The notes under the pieces were generated by a model. The model was not told where the DNA came from. It worked only from the letters and a program-made list of their open reading frames with translations, and ran no database searches. Below, piece by piece: positions 43,010 through 52,775 of a stretch of 64,000 nucleotides of DNA (positions are counted from its first letter, which is position 1; every line of letters starts with the position of its first letter). Origin of the DNA: Nitritalea halalkaliphila LW7 (GTDB taxonomy: Bacteria; Bacteroidota; Bacteroidia; Cytophagales; Cyclobacteriaceae). The position numbers and the translations under genes are program-made. The stretch covers positions 62,001 to 126,000 of the forward strand of contig NZ_AJYA01000005.1 of NCBI RefSeq assembly GCF_000265075.1, given 5' to 3'.

Positions 43010-44283
43010 ATGTCTTTACTACGTGCTGAAGCACCTCCTTTACATGTACCAGAGGCGCTAAGCCTACAAAACCCGCATTTTTACACCCTTCCGAATGGCT
43101 GAAGGCTTATTTCATGCCTACTCCAGGGATCGAAGCGGTGAAGCTGGCCGTGCTGGCTGCTGTACCTGGTGATGCATCTTCCCCCCACCTCAATCGACTC
43201 AGTGCCTATTTCACGCTGAAAATGCTCTCCGAGGGCACCCACCAGCATAGTGGTGAGCAACTTGATCAGTTTTTTGACTTCCATGCCAGTGAAGTCGAAC
43301 ATATCCAGGGGCTGGAGCAGATCGGCTTGAGCCTGCTAAGCACGAAAAAGCATTTTGCAAGCGTACTTCCCGTGTTCCGTTCCCTATTCACGGAGGCGAA
43401 TTTCCCAGAGGAGCGCTTGGATAAGCTGAAAAAGCAGAAGCAGCTGAGTTTAAAATTGCGCTTCCAGCGCAATAATCAGTGGGCAAGTCAGCGCTTTCGC
43501 TCCCTACTTTTCGGGCCTGAGCACCCCTATGGGGAGATCAGCACCACAGAAGATGTGGATGCCATTACGCGGGAGGACTGTGTCACCTTCTTCCGGGAGC
43601 AGCTTTGGGCGGAGCCCGTACTTTATCTGAGCGGTCAGTTCGACGAGGTAAGCTTGCGGCAGATTCTAGCTACCTTCGGTGATTTACCTGTCCGAGCAGC
43701 CGAGCCTATAGGCCAAAAGTTCCCGATGCATTTCCCCGAAAAGGTGTACGAGGCCCGTGAGGAGGCCCTGCAGAGCAGCATCCGCATCGGCACCCACCTG
43801 ATGCCGAAGGCGCATCCCGATTACTTGCCTTTCTATGTTTTTAATGTGTTTTTAGGAGGCTATTTTGGCTCCCGCCTGATCAAGAATATTCGCGAAGATA
43901 AGGGGCTCACCTATGGCATTTACAGCAGCATCGGTAGCCTGAAACATCAGGAATACTGGATGCTCATGGCAGATGTAGAAAAATCGCAGCTGCAGCTAGC
44001 CCTTCGCGAAATTTATTTGGAAATCGAGCGCATGCTGGAAGAACCTCTTCCCGAAGACGAGGTGGAGGTGGTACGGAACTACCTGGCGGGCAGCTTCTTA
44101 TCCAAATTCAGCAATGCCTTCGATCTGATGGAGCACTTTAAGGCGGTGGACAAACAGGGCTTAGACATGCGCTTTTATGAGGCGCAACTTCAGTATGTGA
44201 AAGATTTTCAGCCAGCAGATATTCAGGCTGTCGCCAAAAAATACCTGCAGCTTCCTCGCTTGCTCGAGGTAGTCGTCGGCTAA
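43010..44283 (+). CDS. M16 family peptidase-like protein lacking the catalytic motif, frame broken once
   Basis: The restored protein of about 424 residues has the two-lobe M16 architecture. The N-terminal lobe lacks the zinc motif HxxEH: the place where it belongs reads LNRLSAYFTLKMLSEGT. The C-terminal lobe keeps the R/Y pair of the partner subunit (IREDKGLTYGIYSSIG). This is the pattern of the non-catalytic member of M16 pairs, yet no catalytic partner gene lies beside it. One C is missing at 43099 (raw GGC TGA), so LPNG should continue LKAYFMPTPG. It starts seven bases after porV and is followed by a terminator. Confidence 0.85.
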
Positions 44284-44294
44284 GGATAGGCATG

Positions 44295-44324
44295 GCTCCG
44301 GGAGTTACCTGGGGGCATTTTTTT
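44295..44324 (+). terminator. Rho-independent terminator after the M16 gene
   Basis: GCTCCGGG pairs (with a G-T and one mismatch) with CCTGGGGGC around AGTTA, followed by A and seven T residues. It lies 11 bases after the stop and closes the run that begins with the metallo-hydrolase gene. Confidence 0.7.
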
Positions 44325-44332
44325 AACCCAAA

Positions 44333-45342
44333 TTGTATAACGTGAGAAAAATCAACGTCATTCTTTCAGGGGGAGTCGGCAGTCGGCTTTGGCCCCTATC
44401 TCGGGAAAAACAACCCAAGCAGTACTTGCCCATTTTCGAGGGCCGCACCCTTTTTCAGCATACGGCGCTGCGTAATCAGCGCTTGGTCGATGCCTTGATG
44501 ATTGTGGGTAATCAGGAAAATTATCAGCTATCGCGACAGAACCTGGAGAGCATCGGACTTGAAGCGGCGTACGAGCTGATCGAAGCCACCCCTCGAAATA
44601 CAGCGGCAGCCATTGCTTTTGCGGCGCTACAGGCCGCGCCTGAAGATCTACTTTTCATCACTCCTTCGGATCACCTTATCGAGGCGGGTCCGCGCTACGA
44701 AGCCGCCGTGGCACGCGCCTTTGAGCTAGCGGAAGAAGGCGCGATAGTGACCTTTGGGCTTCAGCCCGACAGTCCAGAAACCGGCTATGGCTACATCCAA
44801 GCAGTGGGGGAAAAAGTGCTCGGCTTCCGCGAAAAACCCAATAAAGAAACGGCGGAAAACTTCCTCAAGCAGGGGAATTACTTTTGGAATAGCGGCATGT
44901 TCTGTTTCCGTGCCGGCGTCTTTTTACAAGAATTAGAACGGCTGGAGCCAGAGGTACTGCGCAGGGCTGAGCAGGCCTTAGCACAGGCAGTGGATGGTTC
45001 CTGCCCTTAGAGCCCTCCATGAACATCCCGTCTATCTCGGTGGATTATGCCGTTATGGAACGTACGCGTCAGATCAAGATGGTGGGGGCTGCATTCAACT
45101 GGTCCGATATGGGCTCTTTCCTCTCCATCTACAGCTATTTTAAGGCAAATGGGCATCCTGTAGATCGAAATGGCAATATGGTGTTCGGCACCGCGCTGCA
45201 CACGGAGTTTTTAGGCCTCTCCCACTGTATGCTGGTCCATACGCCAGATGCCCTTCTCGTGCTATCGCTCGAGCATGCGCAGGATGTGAAAAAGATTTAC
45301 GAGCGTTTAGGAAAGGAAAAACCCGAACTGGTGAAAGGCTAA
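44333..45342 (+). CDS. manC: Mannose-1-phosphate guanylyltransferase, frame broken once
   Basis: The restored protein of about 336 residues is a short ManC without the isomerase domain. It makes GDP-mannose from mannose-1-phosphate and GTP for polysaccharide or glycoprotein synthesis. Key motifs are LSGGVGSRLWPLSREKQPKQYL (nucleotide loop), ITPSDHLI, FREKPNKETA and FNWSDMGSF. One C is missing at 45000-45001 (raw TCCTG; restored reading DGSLPLEPSMNIPSISVDYAVME). The pieces run 44333-45010 and 45019-45342. The start is a TTG at 44333 or GTG at 44342; no ATG fits. yigZ follows four bases later. Confidence 0.92.
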
Positions 45343-45346
45343 GCGC

Positions 45347-45970
45347 ATGTCAGAAGAACAAGCCACCGATGCCTACTGGACGCTTCGAGCGCCTGCTACT
45401 GCACTGTTAAAAGAAAAAGGGAGTAAATTTTTGGCTTTTGCCTTTCCTGTGGAAGACCAAGAGGCCATAAAAGCAGCCTTAGAAAGTCTTCGGAAAACGC
45501 ATTATGACGCCCATCACCACTGCTATGCCTATCGGCTGGGAGTTTTAGGCGAAGATTTTCGTGCGAATGACGATGGGGAGCCCCATCATAGCGCTGGGGA
45601 TCCTATTTTAGGGCAAATCCGTTCGTTCAACCTGAGTCATGTGCTTGTGGTGGTGGTTCGCTATTTCGGAGGAACTAAGCTCGGCGTCGGTGGTTTGATT
45701 TCAGCCTATAAAGAGGCTGCACGCATGGTTTTAGCAGAGGCCGCCGTAGAGGAGCACCTGGTCAAGACCCATTTCCGGGTACATTTCGATTATCCGCTCA
45801 TGAATGAAGCTATGCAACTGGTAAAAAGTTGGGAGCCCGACGTTATCAGCCAGGATTTTGGGCTCAGTTGCACGTTACATTTAGCTATTCGTCAGTCACG
45901 GGCAGAGGAAGTTATAGGTGCCTTCCAAGAGATTCATGGTATCCGTGTGTCGGCAGATTCACTCGAATAG
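45347..45970 (+). CDS. yigZ: YigZ / IMPACT family protein
   Basis: An intact 207-residue protein. The N-terminal IMPACT domain contains KEKGSKFLAFAFPV, HHHCYAYRLG, EPHHSAGDPILGQI and VVVRYFGGTKLGVGGLISAYKEAA; the last is the family signature. A ferredoxin-like YigZ C-terminal domain follows. The eukaryotic relative modulates the translation-control kinase GCN2; the bacterial role is unclear. Its last 12 bases overlap, tail to tail, the end of the exonuclease frame on the other strand, and no terminator is visible between them. Confidence 0.92.
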   Translation: MSEEQATDAYWTLRAPATALLKEKGSKFLAFAFPVEDQEAIKAALESLRKTHYDAHHHCYAYRLGVLGEDFRANDDGEPHHSAGDPILGQIRSFNLSHVLVVVVRYFGGTKLGVGGLISAYKEAARMVLAEAAVEEHLVKTHFRVHFDYPLMNEAMQLVKSWEPDVISQDFGLSCTLHLAIRQSRAEEVIGAFQEIHGIRVSADSLE

Positions 45971-46558
45971 CTCATCGAGGTAGCCTCCGTCGAACAGGCG
46001 ATCGAAGATCGCTAGGCAGGCCCATGCGTCCGTAGCAGCATATAAAAGTTGCTTGTCCGAAAGCATATCGGCTTCCCAGTTCGAGACCTGCTCGGATTTA
46101 GAAATCCGAATATTCAGCACCATAGCGGAGAGATTGCGCACCCCTACATTTTGGAAGCCCACCCGCTTCAGCTCTTCATTTAGGTCGAAGAAATTTTGTT
46201 CTAAGAAGGTTGGGTCTAGTTTGCGCAGCGCGCGCAAATCATCCAGCACGGCCGCGCCGACCTTTAGGATATCCTGATTTTCCAGTAGTCCCTTTATCTG
46301 TGGAGGGAAGCCCACATGCTGCAGGCGGAAAAGAAAGGCCTCCTCATTCGTGGATAGCTGTAGGAGAGACACCTTATACTGGGTACCCTTGCGGAAAGAG
46401 GGCCGCGTCTCTGTGTCGAAGCCGATTACCGTCTCTTCGCGTAGCCGCTCAAAGGCCTCTTGCACCTGTTCTGGCTTGTCGATCAAGTGGATTTTACCTT
46501 CAAAAGCCCCGAGGGGAAGTTCATTCACTGCATCTTTACTGATGCTCATCGGTATCAT
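45959..46558 (-). CDS. DEDDy 3'-5' exonuclease (RNase D-like)
   Basis: From the ATG at 46558 this is a 199-residue exonuclease. Exo I is FDTETRP, Exo II the Asp of VGAAVLDDLRAL, and Exo III YAATDAWACLAIF with the DEDDy Tyr. The opening MIPMSISKDAVNELPLGAFEGKI is the natural N-terminus of stand-alone homologues in Bacteroidota, which argues that this is a separate gene even though the frame is open into NhaC. It should degrade DNA or RNA ends with two metal ions; the substrate is unknown. Confidence 0.85.
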   Translation of the reverse strand: MIPMSISKDAVNELPLGAFEGKIHLIDKPEQVQEAFERLREETVIGFDTETRPSFRKGTQYKVSLLQLSTNEEAFLFRLQHVGFPPQIKGLLENQDILKVGAAVLDDLRALRKLDPTFLEQNFFDLNEELKRVGFQNVGVRNLSAMVLNIRISKSEQVSNWEADMLSDKQLLYAATDAWACLAIFDRLFDGGYLDELFE

Positions 46559-48040
46559 ACCTGCAATTCCTTTTTTTATTTCTAAAAGCTCTTCTTCTGT
46601 GTAATAGTTTATGCCCAGCTTAAAATACCCGTATAAAATCGTCATAAAGGGACTGATGATATTAAAAAAGCAGTAAGGTGCATAGGTGAGTGTGGCGACC
46701 CCTAAGACGGAAGCCTGCGTCGCCCCACAGGTGTTCCAGGGGATGAGTACGGAGGTCACAGTGGCGCTATCCTCCAGCGTACGGCTCAGGTTTTCTCCCT
46801 TTAGACCGCGCTTTTTATAGATGTCGGCATACATACGGCCCGGTACTAAGATGGCTAAATACTGATCGGAGGTCGTCACATTAAAGAATACGCAAGTCGC
46901 TGCGGTAGAAGCGATAAGCGAGCCGATACTGTGCACACGGCGGATGACAGCCTCAGCCAAAACCCGGAGCATCCCGCTTTCCTCCATGATGCCACCGAAG
47001 ATCATGGCACAGATAATCAGCCAGATGGTGTTTAGCATGCCCGCCATCCCCCCTGTCTGGAGCAACTCATTTACCACCTCATTCGAGGTGACGACGGCGA
47101 TATCTCCGTAGAGCGCCTGCATGACACTGCGGAAGCTTTGATAGGCGAAACCGGCATCAGGTGCTTCGCTGATAAGCGCGATAATTTCTGGCTGGAAAAT
47201 GACCGCCGCTACCCCACCTAGGAGCGCACCTACCAGCAGGGCCGGCACGGCAGGCGTTTTCTTGATAATAAGGAAAAGAACAACTGCTGGCACGACAAAT
47301 AACCAACCCGTGATCCTAAATTTCGCTGCGATCACCTCACTGATTTCGCGCACTTGGTTGACCGAACCCGCTGCATCGGTATAAAACCCGATGATTAAGA
47401 AAATGATAAGCGTGATGCTGATGGACGGAACCGTCGTCTTGGTCATGTGTCGGATATGCGTAAAAAGGTCCGTTCCTGCCATGGCTGGCGCCAAATTCGT
47501 GGTATCCGACAGGGGCGACATCTTATCTCCGAAGTAAGCCCCTGAGATGATGGCCCCTCCGATTAGTCCCTCACTAAAGCCGAGGGCCTTTCCTATGCCC
47601 AGCAGCGCCACTCCTACTGTGGCGACCGTCGTCCAGCTGGATCCTGTGGCGATGGCCACCACGGCACCGATGATACAGGCTGCCACCAGAAAAATTCCCG
47701 GCGTCAGAATCTTGAGCCCATAATAGATCATGGCAGGTACGATACCGCTCAGAAGCCAAGTTCCTGCCAGCGCACCGATCAGCAGCAAAATCAAGATACT
47801 GGACATGGCCGAGCTGATGCTGTTAATCACCCCATCCTGCAGCTGCTCCCAGCGGTAGCCTAATCGAATGACTGCGACCAGACCTGCCACCGATGCACTG
47901 AGGATCAGCACGATCTGATTCGATCCGCTTAATCCCTCATCCCCAAAAACGGAAATATTTATCACCAGTAAAACGATCAAAAAGAGTATCGGAAAGAGTG
48001 CCTCTAAGATGTTCGCCTCACGGATAGGTTGTTTTACCAT
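45959..48040 (-). CDS. nhaC: NhaC-family Na+/H+ antiporter, read in one frame with a 3'-5' exonuclease
   Basis: The first 490 or so residues are an intact NhaC-type antiporter of about 12 membrane helices, with ATGSSWTTVATVGVALLGIGKALGFSEG, FGDKMSPLSDTTNLAPA and VTTSDQYLAILVPGRMY. It exchanges sodium for protons at the inner membrane. The frame has no stop at the expected place and continues into a soluble exonuclease. One more T in the seven-T run at 46571-46577 (seven A on this strand) would end NhaC at 46536, overlapping the exonuclease ATG by 23 bases. Given the base losses elsewhere, two overlapping genes are likelier than a fused protein. The start is the ATG at 48040 (MVKQPIREANILEAL), ahead of the first helix. 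Confidence 0.82.
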   Translation of the reverse strand: MVKQPIREANILEALFPILFLIVLLVINISVFGDEGLSGSNQIVLILSASVAGLVAVIRLGYRWEQLQDGVINSISSAMSSILILLLIGALAGTWLLSGIVPAMIYYGLKILTPGIFLVAACIIGAVVAIATGSSWTTVATVGVALLGIGKALGFSEGLIGGAIISGAYFGDKMSPLSDTTNLAPAMAGTDLFTHIRHMTKTTVPSISITLIIFLIIGFYTDAAGSVNQVREISEVIAAKFRITGWLFVVPAVVLFLIIKKTPAVPALLVGALLGGVAAVIFQPEIIALISEAPDAGFAYQSFRSVMQALYGDIAVVTSNEVVNELLQTGGMAGMLNTIWLIICAMIFGGIMEESGMLRVLAEAVIRRVHSIGSLIASTAATCVFFNVTTSDQYLAILVPGRMYADIYKKRGLKGENLSRTLEDSATVTSVLIPWNTCGATQASVLGVATLTYAPYCFFNIISPFMTILYGYFKLGINYYTEEELLEIKKGIAGMIPMSISKDAVNELPLGAFEGKIHLIDKPEQVQEAFERLREETVIGFDTETRPSFRKGTQYKVSLLQLSTNEEAFLFRLQHVGFPPQIKGLLENQDILKVGAAVLDDLRALRKLDPTFLEQNFFDLNEELKRVGFQNVGVRNLSAMVLNIRISKSEQVSNWEADMLSDKQLLYAATDAWACLAIFDRLFDGGYLDELFE

Positions 48041-48178
48041 AAATTTAACTACACAAAAATCCTTGTAAAAAAGGAAAATTAGTAAAAATTTAACCATTTC
48101 CATAACCTGAGCCGAAATACAGTCTCGGTTTTTTTCCGTATTTTGCCCTTTAATCGAAAACGAACACTCTAATAATTT

Positions 48179-50194
48179 ATGCTTGGATTCATGCTTGCGG
48201 CAGCTGAATTGCCCATTTTATCGGATTTAGTGATCATTTTTGGCTTAGCAACAGGCGTAATTTTGCTGTTTACACGCTTTAAACTCCCCACCATCATCGG
48301 CTTTCTACTCACAGGAACTCTCGCGGGACCTTTCGGGCTATCGCTTGTAAATGATTCGACCGTGGTGGAGACACTTTCAGAAATAGGCGTAATCTTACTT
48401 CTTTTCGTCATCGGCATGGAGTTTTCCCTTAAAAACCTCTTTTCCATTCGTAAGGCCGTTCTGCTGGGAGGGGGGCTTCAGGTCGTCCTGACGATCGCTG
48501 CCACCGCCGTACTTGCTAATTTCCTAGGCTTCGACTGGAATATTGCCGTATTTTTAGGCTTCTTATTTGCCCTAAGTAGTACCGCTATCGTCCTAAAGCT
48601 TCTTCAAGAGACGGGTGAGATGGCGACCATTCCAGGACGTACCACCTTAGCGATTCTAATTTTTCAGGACATCATTATCGTTCCCATGATGCTCCTCACC
48701 CCTATGCTCGCTGGCCAAGCCGATAATGTAGGGTTAGAAATTACGCTGATGCTGGTAAAAGGGGTAGCCGTCATCGCACTGACGATCGTGACCGCACGCT
48801 ATATCATGCCCGCCATTCTTTTTCGAATCGTAAAAACGCGCAACGAAGAGCTCTTTCTGCTTAGCATCATCGTCATCTGTTTTGCGGTCGCCTACTTCAC
48901 CTCCCTCCTCGGGCTCTCCATCGGTCTAGGCGCCTTCCTAGCCGGCCTCATCATTTCCGAATCCGATTACAGCCACCATGCTACAGGTCTGGTACTCCCC
49001 TTCAGAGAAATATTCCTCAGCTTTTTCTTCGTATCCGTCGGAATGCTCTTTGACATTCAGTTTTTATTCGAAAACTTCGGCCTCATACTGGCCTTCACGC
49101 TGGCGACCTTCGTGATAAAATTCCTAATTATCAGCTTATCGGTTAAAAGCATTGGCCAGGGGGCCAAATCCGCCTTTATGGTCGGCTTCAGCATTTTCCA
49201 AATCGGGGAATTCTCTCTACTCCTAGCCAAAGAAGGGGTTCGCTTCTCCCTTTTAGATGATATTACCTATCAGTATTTTTTAGCGATTTCCATTCTCACC
49301 ATGGCCATCACTCCTTTTGTTTTAAAAGCACGAGAAGCACTCGCCTGCCGCCTTTTGGCTATGCCTTTACCTAAACGCCTAAACAATCGATTACATAAAG
49401 ACACGAACACCCTTCCTACGACAGAAATTGAAACCCTACGGGATCACCTCGTCATCATCGGCTATGGGCTAAACGGTCGTAATCTCGCTAAAGCAGCCAA
49501 ATCCGCTAATATCCCCTATGCCATTATCGAAATGAACCCCGAAACGGTAAAGGAGGAGGGAGCGAAGGGAGAGCCCATACTTTATGGAGATGCCGCAAAC
49601 AGTGTGGTCCTGGAACATGTGCATGCCGGACAGGCGCGTGTGATCGTTATCGCCATTTCGAATGCCGAAGCCACTAAAAGGATCGTCGCTCAAATAAGGA
49701 TGATGTCGAGTAACCCTACGGTAATCGTCCGTACACGATACATCAATGAAATAGAAGAAAATATCAACCTCGGCGCTAACGAAGTGATCCCCGAGGAGTT
49801 CGAGACCTCCATCGAGATTTTTAATCGCGTGCTGAATAAATACCTCGTCCCCCGACATGATATCGAAGCCTTCACGCGAGAAGTCCGCTCCCATAACTAT
49901 GACATGTTCCGCAGCGTGGACCCCGCAGGAGATATAAAATTCCAAATGGAACTGCCTGCCGTAAACTTCGTCAGCATCGCCGTGGAACGCGATAATGGAG
50001 CCTTTATCGACAAAGCCCTAAAGGATACCCATATTCGCCAAAAAACAGGGGTGAATATCGTGGCCATTAAGCGAGGAACAAACACCATCACGGAAATCTC
50101 TGGCAACGATAAACTTAAACTCGGGGATGTCGTCTATGCCGTCGGCAAAAACGAAAACTTAGAAAAATTAGCCAAAGAACTGGAAGTGGACTAA
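48179..50194 (+). CDS. Kef-type monovalent cation:proton antiporter (CPA2) with RCK domains
   Basis: An intact 671-residue protein. Residues 1 to about 400 are about 12 membrane helices of the CPA2 exchanger (LLFVIGMEFSLKNLF, LSSTAIVLKLLQE, LGAFLAGLIISESDY, FFVSVGMLFDI). An RCK/TrkA-N domain with nucleotide loop VIIGYGLNGRNLAKAAK begins near residue 420, and a TrkA-C domain closes the chain (VAIKRGTNTITEISGNDKLKLGDVVYAVG). It probably mediates gated K+ or Na+/H+ exchange. It is divergent from nhaC across a 138-base gap; the TATTTTG at 48139-48145 is a near-consensus -7 box. Confidence 0.92.
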   Translation: MLGFMLAAAELPILSDLVIIFGLATGVILLFTRFKLPTIIGFLLTGTLAGPFGLSLVNDSTVVETLSEIGVILLLFVIGMEFSLKNLFSIRKAVLLGGGLQVVLTIAATAVLANFLGFDWNIAVFLGFLFALSSTAIVLKLLQETGEMATIPGRTTLAILIFQDIIIVPMMLLTPMLAGQADNVGLEITLMLVKGVAVIALTIVTARYIMPAILFRIVKTRNEELFLLSIIVICFAVAYFTSLLGLSIGLGAFLAGLIISESDYSHHATGLVLPFREIFLSFFFVSVGMLFDIQFLFENFGLILAFTLATFVIKFLIISLSVKSIGQGAKSAFMVGFSIFQIGEFSLLLAKEGVRFSLLDDITYQYFLAISILTMAITPFVLKAREALACRLLAMPLPKRLNNRLHKDTNTLPTTEIETLRDHLVIIGYGLNGRNLAKAAKSANIPYAIIEMNPETVKEEGAKGEPILYGDAANSVVLEHVHAGQARVIVIAISNAEATKRIVAQIRMMSSNPTVIVRTRYINEIEENINLGANEVIPEEFETSIEIFNRVLNKYLVPRHDIEAFTREVRSHNYDMFRSVDPAGDIKFQMELPAVNFVSIAVERDNGAFIDKALKDTHIRQKTGVNIVAIKRGTNTITEISGNDKLKLGDVVYAVGKNENLEKLAKELEVD

Positions 50195-50221
50195 TGACTA
50201 GCCTCCTTTCTCCTGACCTAC

Positions 50222-52564
50222 CTACTCCTCTTGGCGTAGCTGGGTTAGGCGAATGGCTCCGGCCTCAGGATCAGGAGCTGGCCAAGCGGCCATGATGGCT
50301 TTAAAACGCGACAAGCTCTGCTGGTTCTCTGGGCGATTTAAATTGTTAATAATCGACAGCTTCTCCCGAGAAGTAAGCCGCCAGTTCAGGGAAGCCCGCT
50401 GCACCTCCAGCTCATCAGCAGAATAGGTTCCACTAGGATTTCGATCCTTCAGGTAGCTGCTGGCCGCATACTCGAAAGGCACCCGCTCTATCGGAAAAGG
50501 CATCTGCTCGCGCATATAATTCAGCAGCGCCTCGTTATGCAGCGTCTGCACATTGTCCCAGTTGACTAAAACCCCACGCAAAGGCGTAAAGAACTTCTGG
50601 AGTAAGCCGCGCGACACAGTCTCTTCGATCTCTTCCACCTTCTCACTGTCGCGAATCGTCAGCAGCACCACGCCCGAGGTATTCGCCTCGATCCAGTCCT
50701 GAAAGGTGGCCACGAAGCGTAGTGCATCCTGAATCCCGAAATTATCCGACAACCCTGCGTCCATCGTCTCCATCCGCGGCAGGGTGGGTAGCTGAATATT
50801 CGGGGTCACATACGGAAAGGTCGCCGCCATCCTTAGAGCCGAACTAAACCGCAGCTCCTCCGCACCATAATCGGCAAAAAATCGCGTAAACGACACACCT
50901 TGCACCTTTTCTGACACCCCGGAACCCGCTAAAACTGCCGAAGAAGCCCCTAAATACCCCATCGGGCTGGAGCTGATGATCAACTTTCGCCCATCATTGG
51001 TGATCAGCGGATTAATCGGCAGCAGCGGCAGCTCGGCACGCAGCTCCCCCTCCCGAAAATGATGCAGCGGCACGTCCAGCAGCCCCTCCGTATTTTTATT
51101 CAGCTGCTGCTCGAAAGCAAAGCCCCTATCCTTCAGATAGCGCTTGCCCCCATACTCAAAATGCTGCCTGCGGATCAAAATATCGTTTACCAGCAGTGTG
51201 AAAATAATCGGATTTAAGTTATCGGCCGCTATTTTTTCGCGGTAGCGGGTCTCCAGCAGCGGAAAAGCTAAAGGGTCCTCCAGGTGTGCCTGGTAAAGGG
51301 CCTTAAAATAAGCCGCTCCCACCAGCCCCCCGGAAGCTCCTGTGATCAGACGGGTATTGGCCATAAATTGGCCAGGGGCCAAAGTCTCCAGCTGCTGCAG
51401 CAAGTGAAAGGTCCACAGCGCGGCCCGCTGCCCTCCCCCACTGGTGGTAACGATAAGCAGCGGAGGGGGGCTGTCCGCCGGGTACTGGGCACGCCAGCGG
51501 TTTAAAATCTGCTCCGTATCCTCGCGGTCTGCACGCAGGTCCGCCTCCTGACTGGCCTCCGCGATGGCAGCCAAGTTGTAGACTTTGGGCGGGAGCCCGT
51601 AATCTAATCCGAAGGCCTCATGCGGTCGGTTCAGCCACTGCGTTTTACTCGCAAAATTAAAGAGCAGCAAAATGCCCACCACTGCCAGCGTAGTCCACTC
51701 CCGGAGCCAAAAAGAAAGTGCGCCCACAGCCATCATCAGCACCGTCAGCATCAGCAGCCCACTGGCCGCAGCCGGAATCTGTAGCAGCGGCACCTCCCGC
51801 AGAAAGCCGAGTAGAAAAAGCAGGGTGAACAGCCCCACTTGGATCAGCACCAGATTCAGGTGATTCTGGTCGAACACACGGAGCAACTTGCCACTTTCGA
51901 AATCCCGCAAATCGCTCCGCACCGGCTCCCAGCGCCAGCCCCAGCTCAGAAAATGCGTCACCCGGTAGCGCTCCCGCTTGCGGTCCTTATACTGCCGGAG
52001 GATATTGGCCCGCGGGATTTTGGTTTTTTTCAGGCGGCGCTCGACTTCGTCGGCAAAGAGGATGAAGAAGTGCTTGTTCGTAAAGCCGAAATACACGAAA
52101 AACAGGATAAAGGTCAGGAGCGATCCCAGCCCAAAACCCAAAAAGTGCACCCAGGGCGTGAGAGGACTCTCCGGAAGGTTTTGATACTGAAAGCGGATGA
52201 ACTGAACGCAATACAGCAGATAAAAAATAAGTGGAATCAAGCCATTATTCACACAAAACTGCAGAAATGGCCTTTCGATAACGGCTAAAAACTTAAACTT
52301 GGCACCATCCAAAATGTACGTGGTCATGTGAAAGCCCATGGTGAACAGGGCCAGCGCGATACCTAAGATAAAGAAGCTTTGGAAAGAGACCGCATTCAAG
52401 TACTCAGGATCTAAAAATAAAAAAGGGATGCCGAGGATACCACCGAAGCGCTCAAATATAATCAAAAATAGGAGGAGCCACAGCGCCAGCAGCAGTAGGT
52501 TCTTACGCAGATGCAAAAGCAGCAGCTGTATGGGAAAGGCATAGCGAAGACGTGGACGTGGCAT
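50222..52564 (-). CDS. Membrane-anchored patatin-like phospholipase
   Basis: An intact 780-residue protein. Residues 1-310 hold about seven membrane helices (for example 21-37, 61-80, 104-122, 237-255, 265-287). From residue 368 there is a patatin lipase: the oxyanion loop TSGGGQRAAL (374-383), the nucleophile Ser411 in ITGASGGLVG, and the catalytic Asp in MDAGLSDNFG. It should hydrolyse acyl esters of lipids at the inner membrane. Most patatins lack such a membrane region. It is monocistronic, convergent with the Kef antiporter, with no visible terminator in the 27-base gap. A TATCTTTT box about 70 bases before the ATG may be its promoter. Confidence 0.85.
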   Translation of the reverse strand: MPRPRLRYAFPIQLLLLHLRKNLLLLALWLLLFLIIFERFGGILGIPFLFLDPEYLNAVSFQSFFILGIALALFTMGFHMTTYILDGAKFKFLAVIERPFLQFCVNNGLIPLIFYLLYCVQFIRFQYQNLPESPLTPWVHFLGFGLGSLLTFILFFVYFGFTNKHFFILFADEVERRLKKTKIPRANILRQYKDRKRERYRVTHFLSWGWRWEPVRSDLRDFESGKLLRVFDQNHLNLVLIQVGLFTLLFLLGFLREVPLLQIPAAASGLLMLTVLMMAVGALSFWLREWTTLAVVGILLLFNFASKTQWLNRPHEAFGLDYGLPPKVYNLAAIAEASQEADLRADREDTEQILNRWRAQYPADSPPPLLIVTTSGGGQRAALWTFHLLQQLETLAPGQFMANTRLITGASGGLVGAAYFKALYQAHLEDPLAFPLLETRYREKIAADNLNPIIFTLLVNDILIRRQHFEYGGKRYLKDRGFAFEQQLNKNTEGLLDVPLHHFREGELRAELPLLPINPLITNDGRKLIISSSPMGYLGASSAVLAGSGVSEKVQGVSFTRFFADYGAEELRFSSALRMAATFPYVTPNIQLPTLPRMETMDAGLSDNFGIQDALRFVATFQDWIEANTSGVVLLTIRDSEKVEEIEETVSRGLLQKFFTPLRGVLVNWDNVQTLHNEALLNYMREQMPFPIERVPFEYAASSYLKDRNPSGTYSADELEVQRASLNWRLTSREKLSIINNLNRPENQQSLSRFKAIMAAWPAPDPEAGAIRLTQLRQEE

Positions 52565-52775
52565 AGTAAGTTCATTTAAGGACGAGCGACTCCCTCTGCG
52601 CAGCAGCTTTCCTACCGAGAAAAGATAGGAAAAATACCGTTTAGTTTACAAGATATACGCACTTTTTCCTCACTCGTTCCTAAAAAGCTCCGGTTTTCCA
52701 GGAAAAATGAGCAGAAAGGAGCCTTGCGGCGCTGCATGCTTTGGCCCCCGGCCAGAAAAAAAGGCGGCGGTCAGA

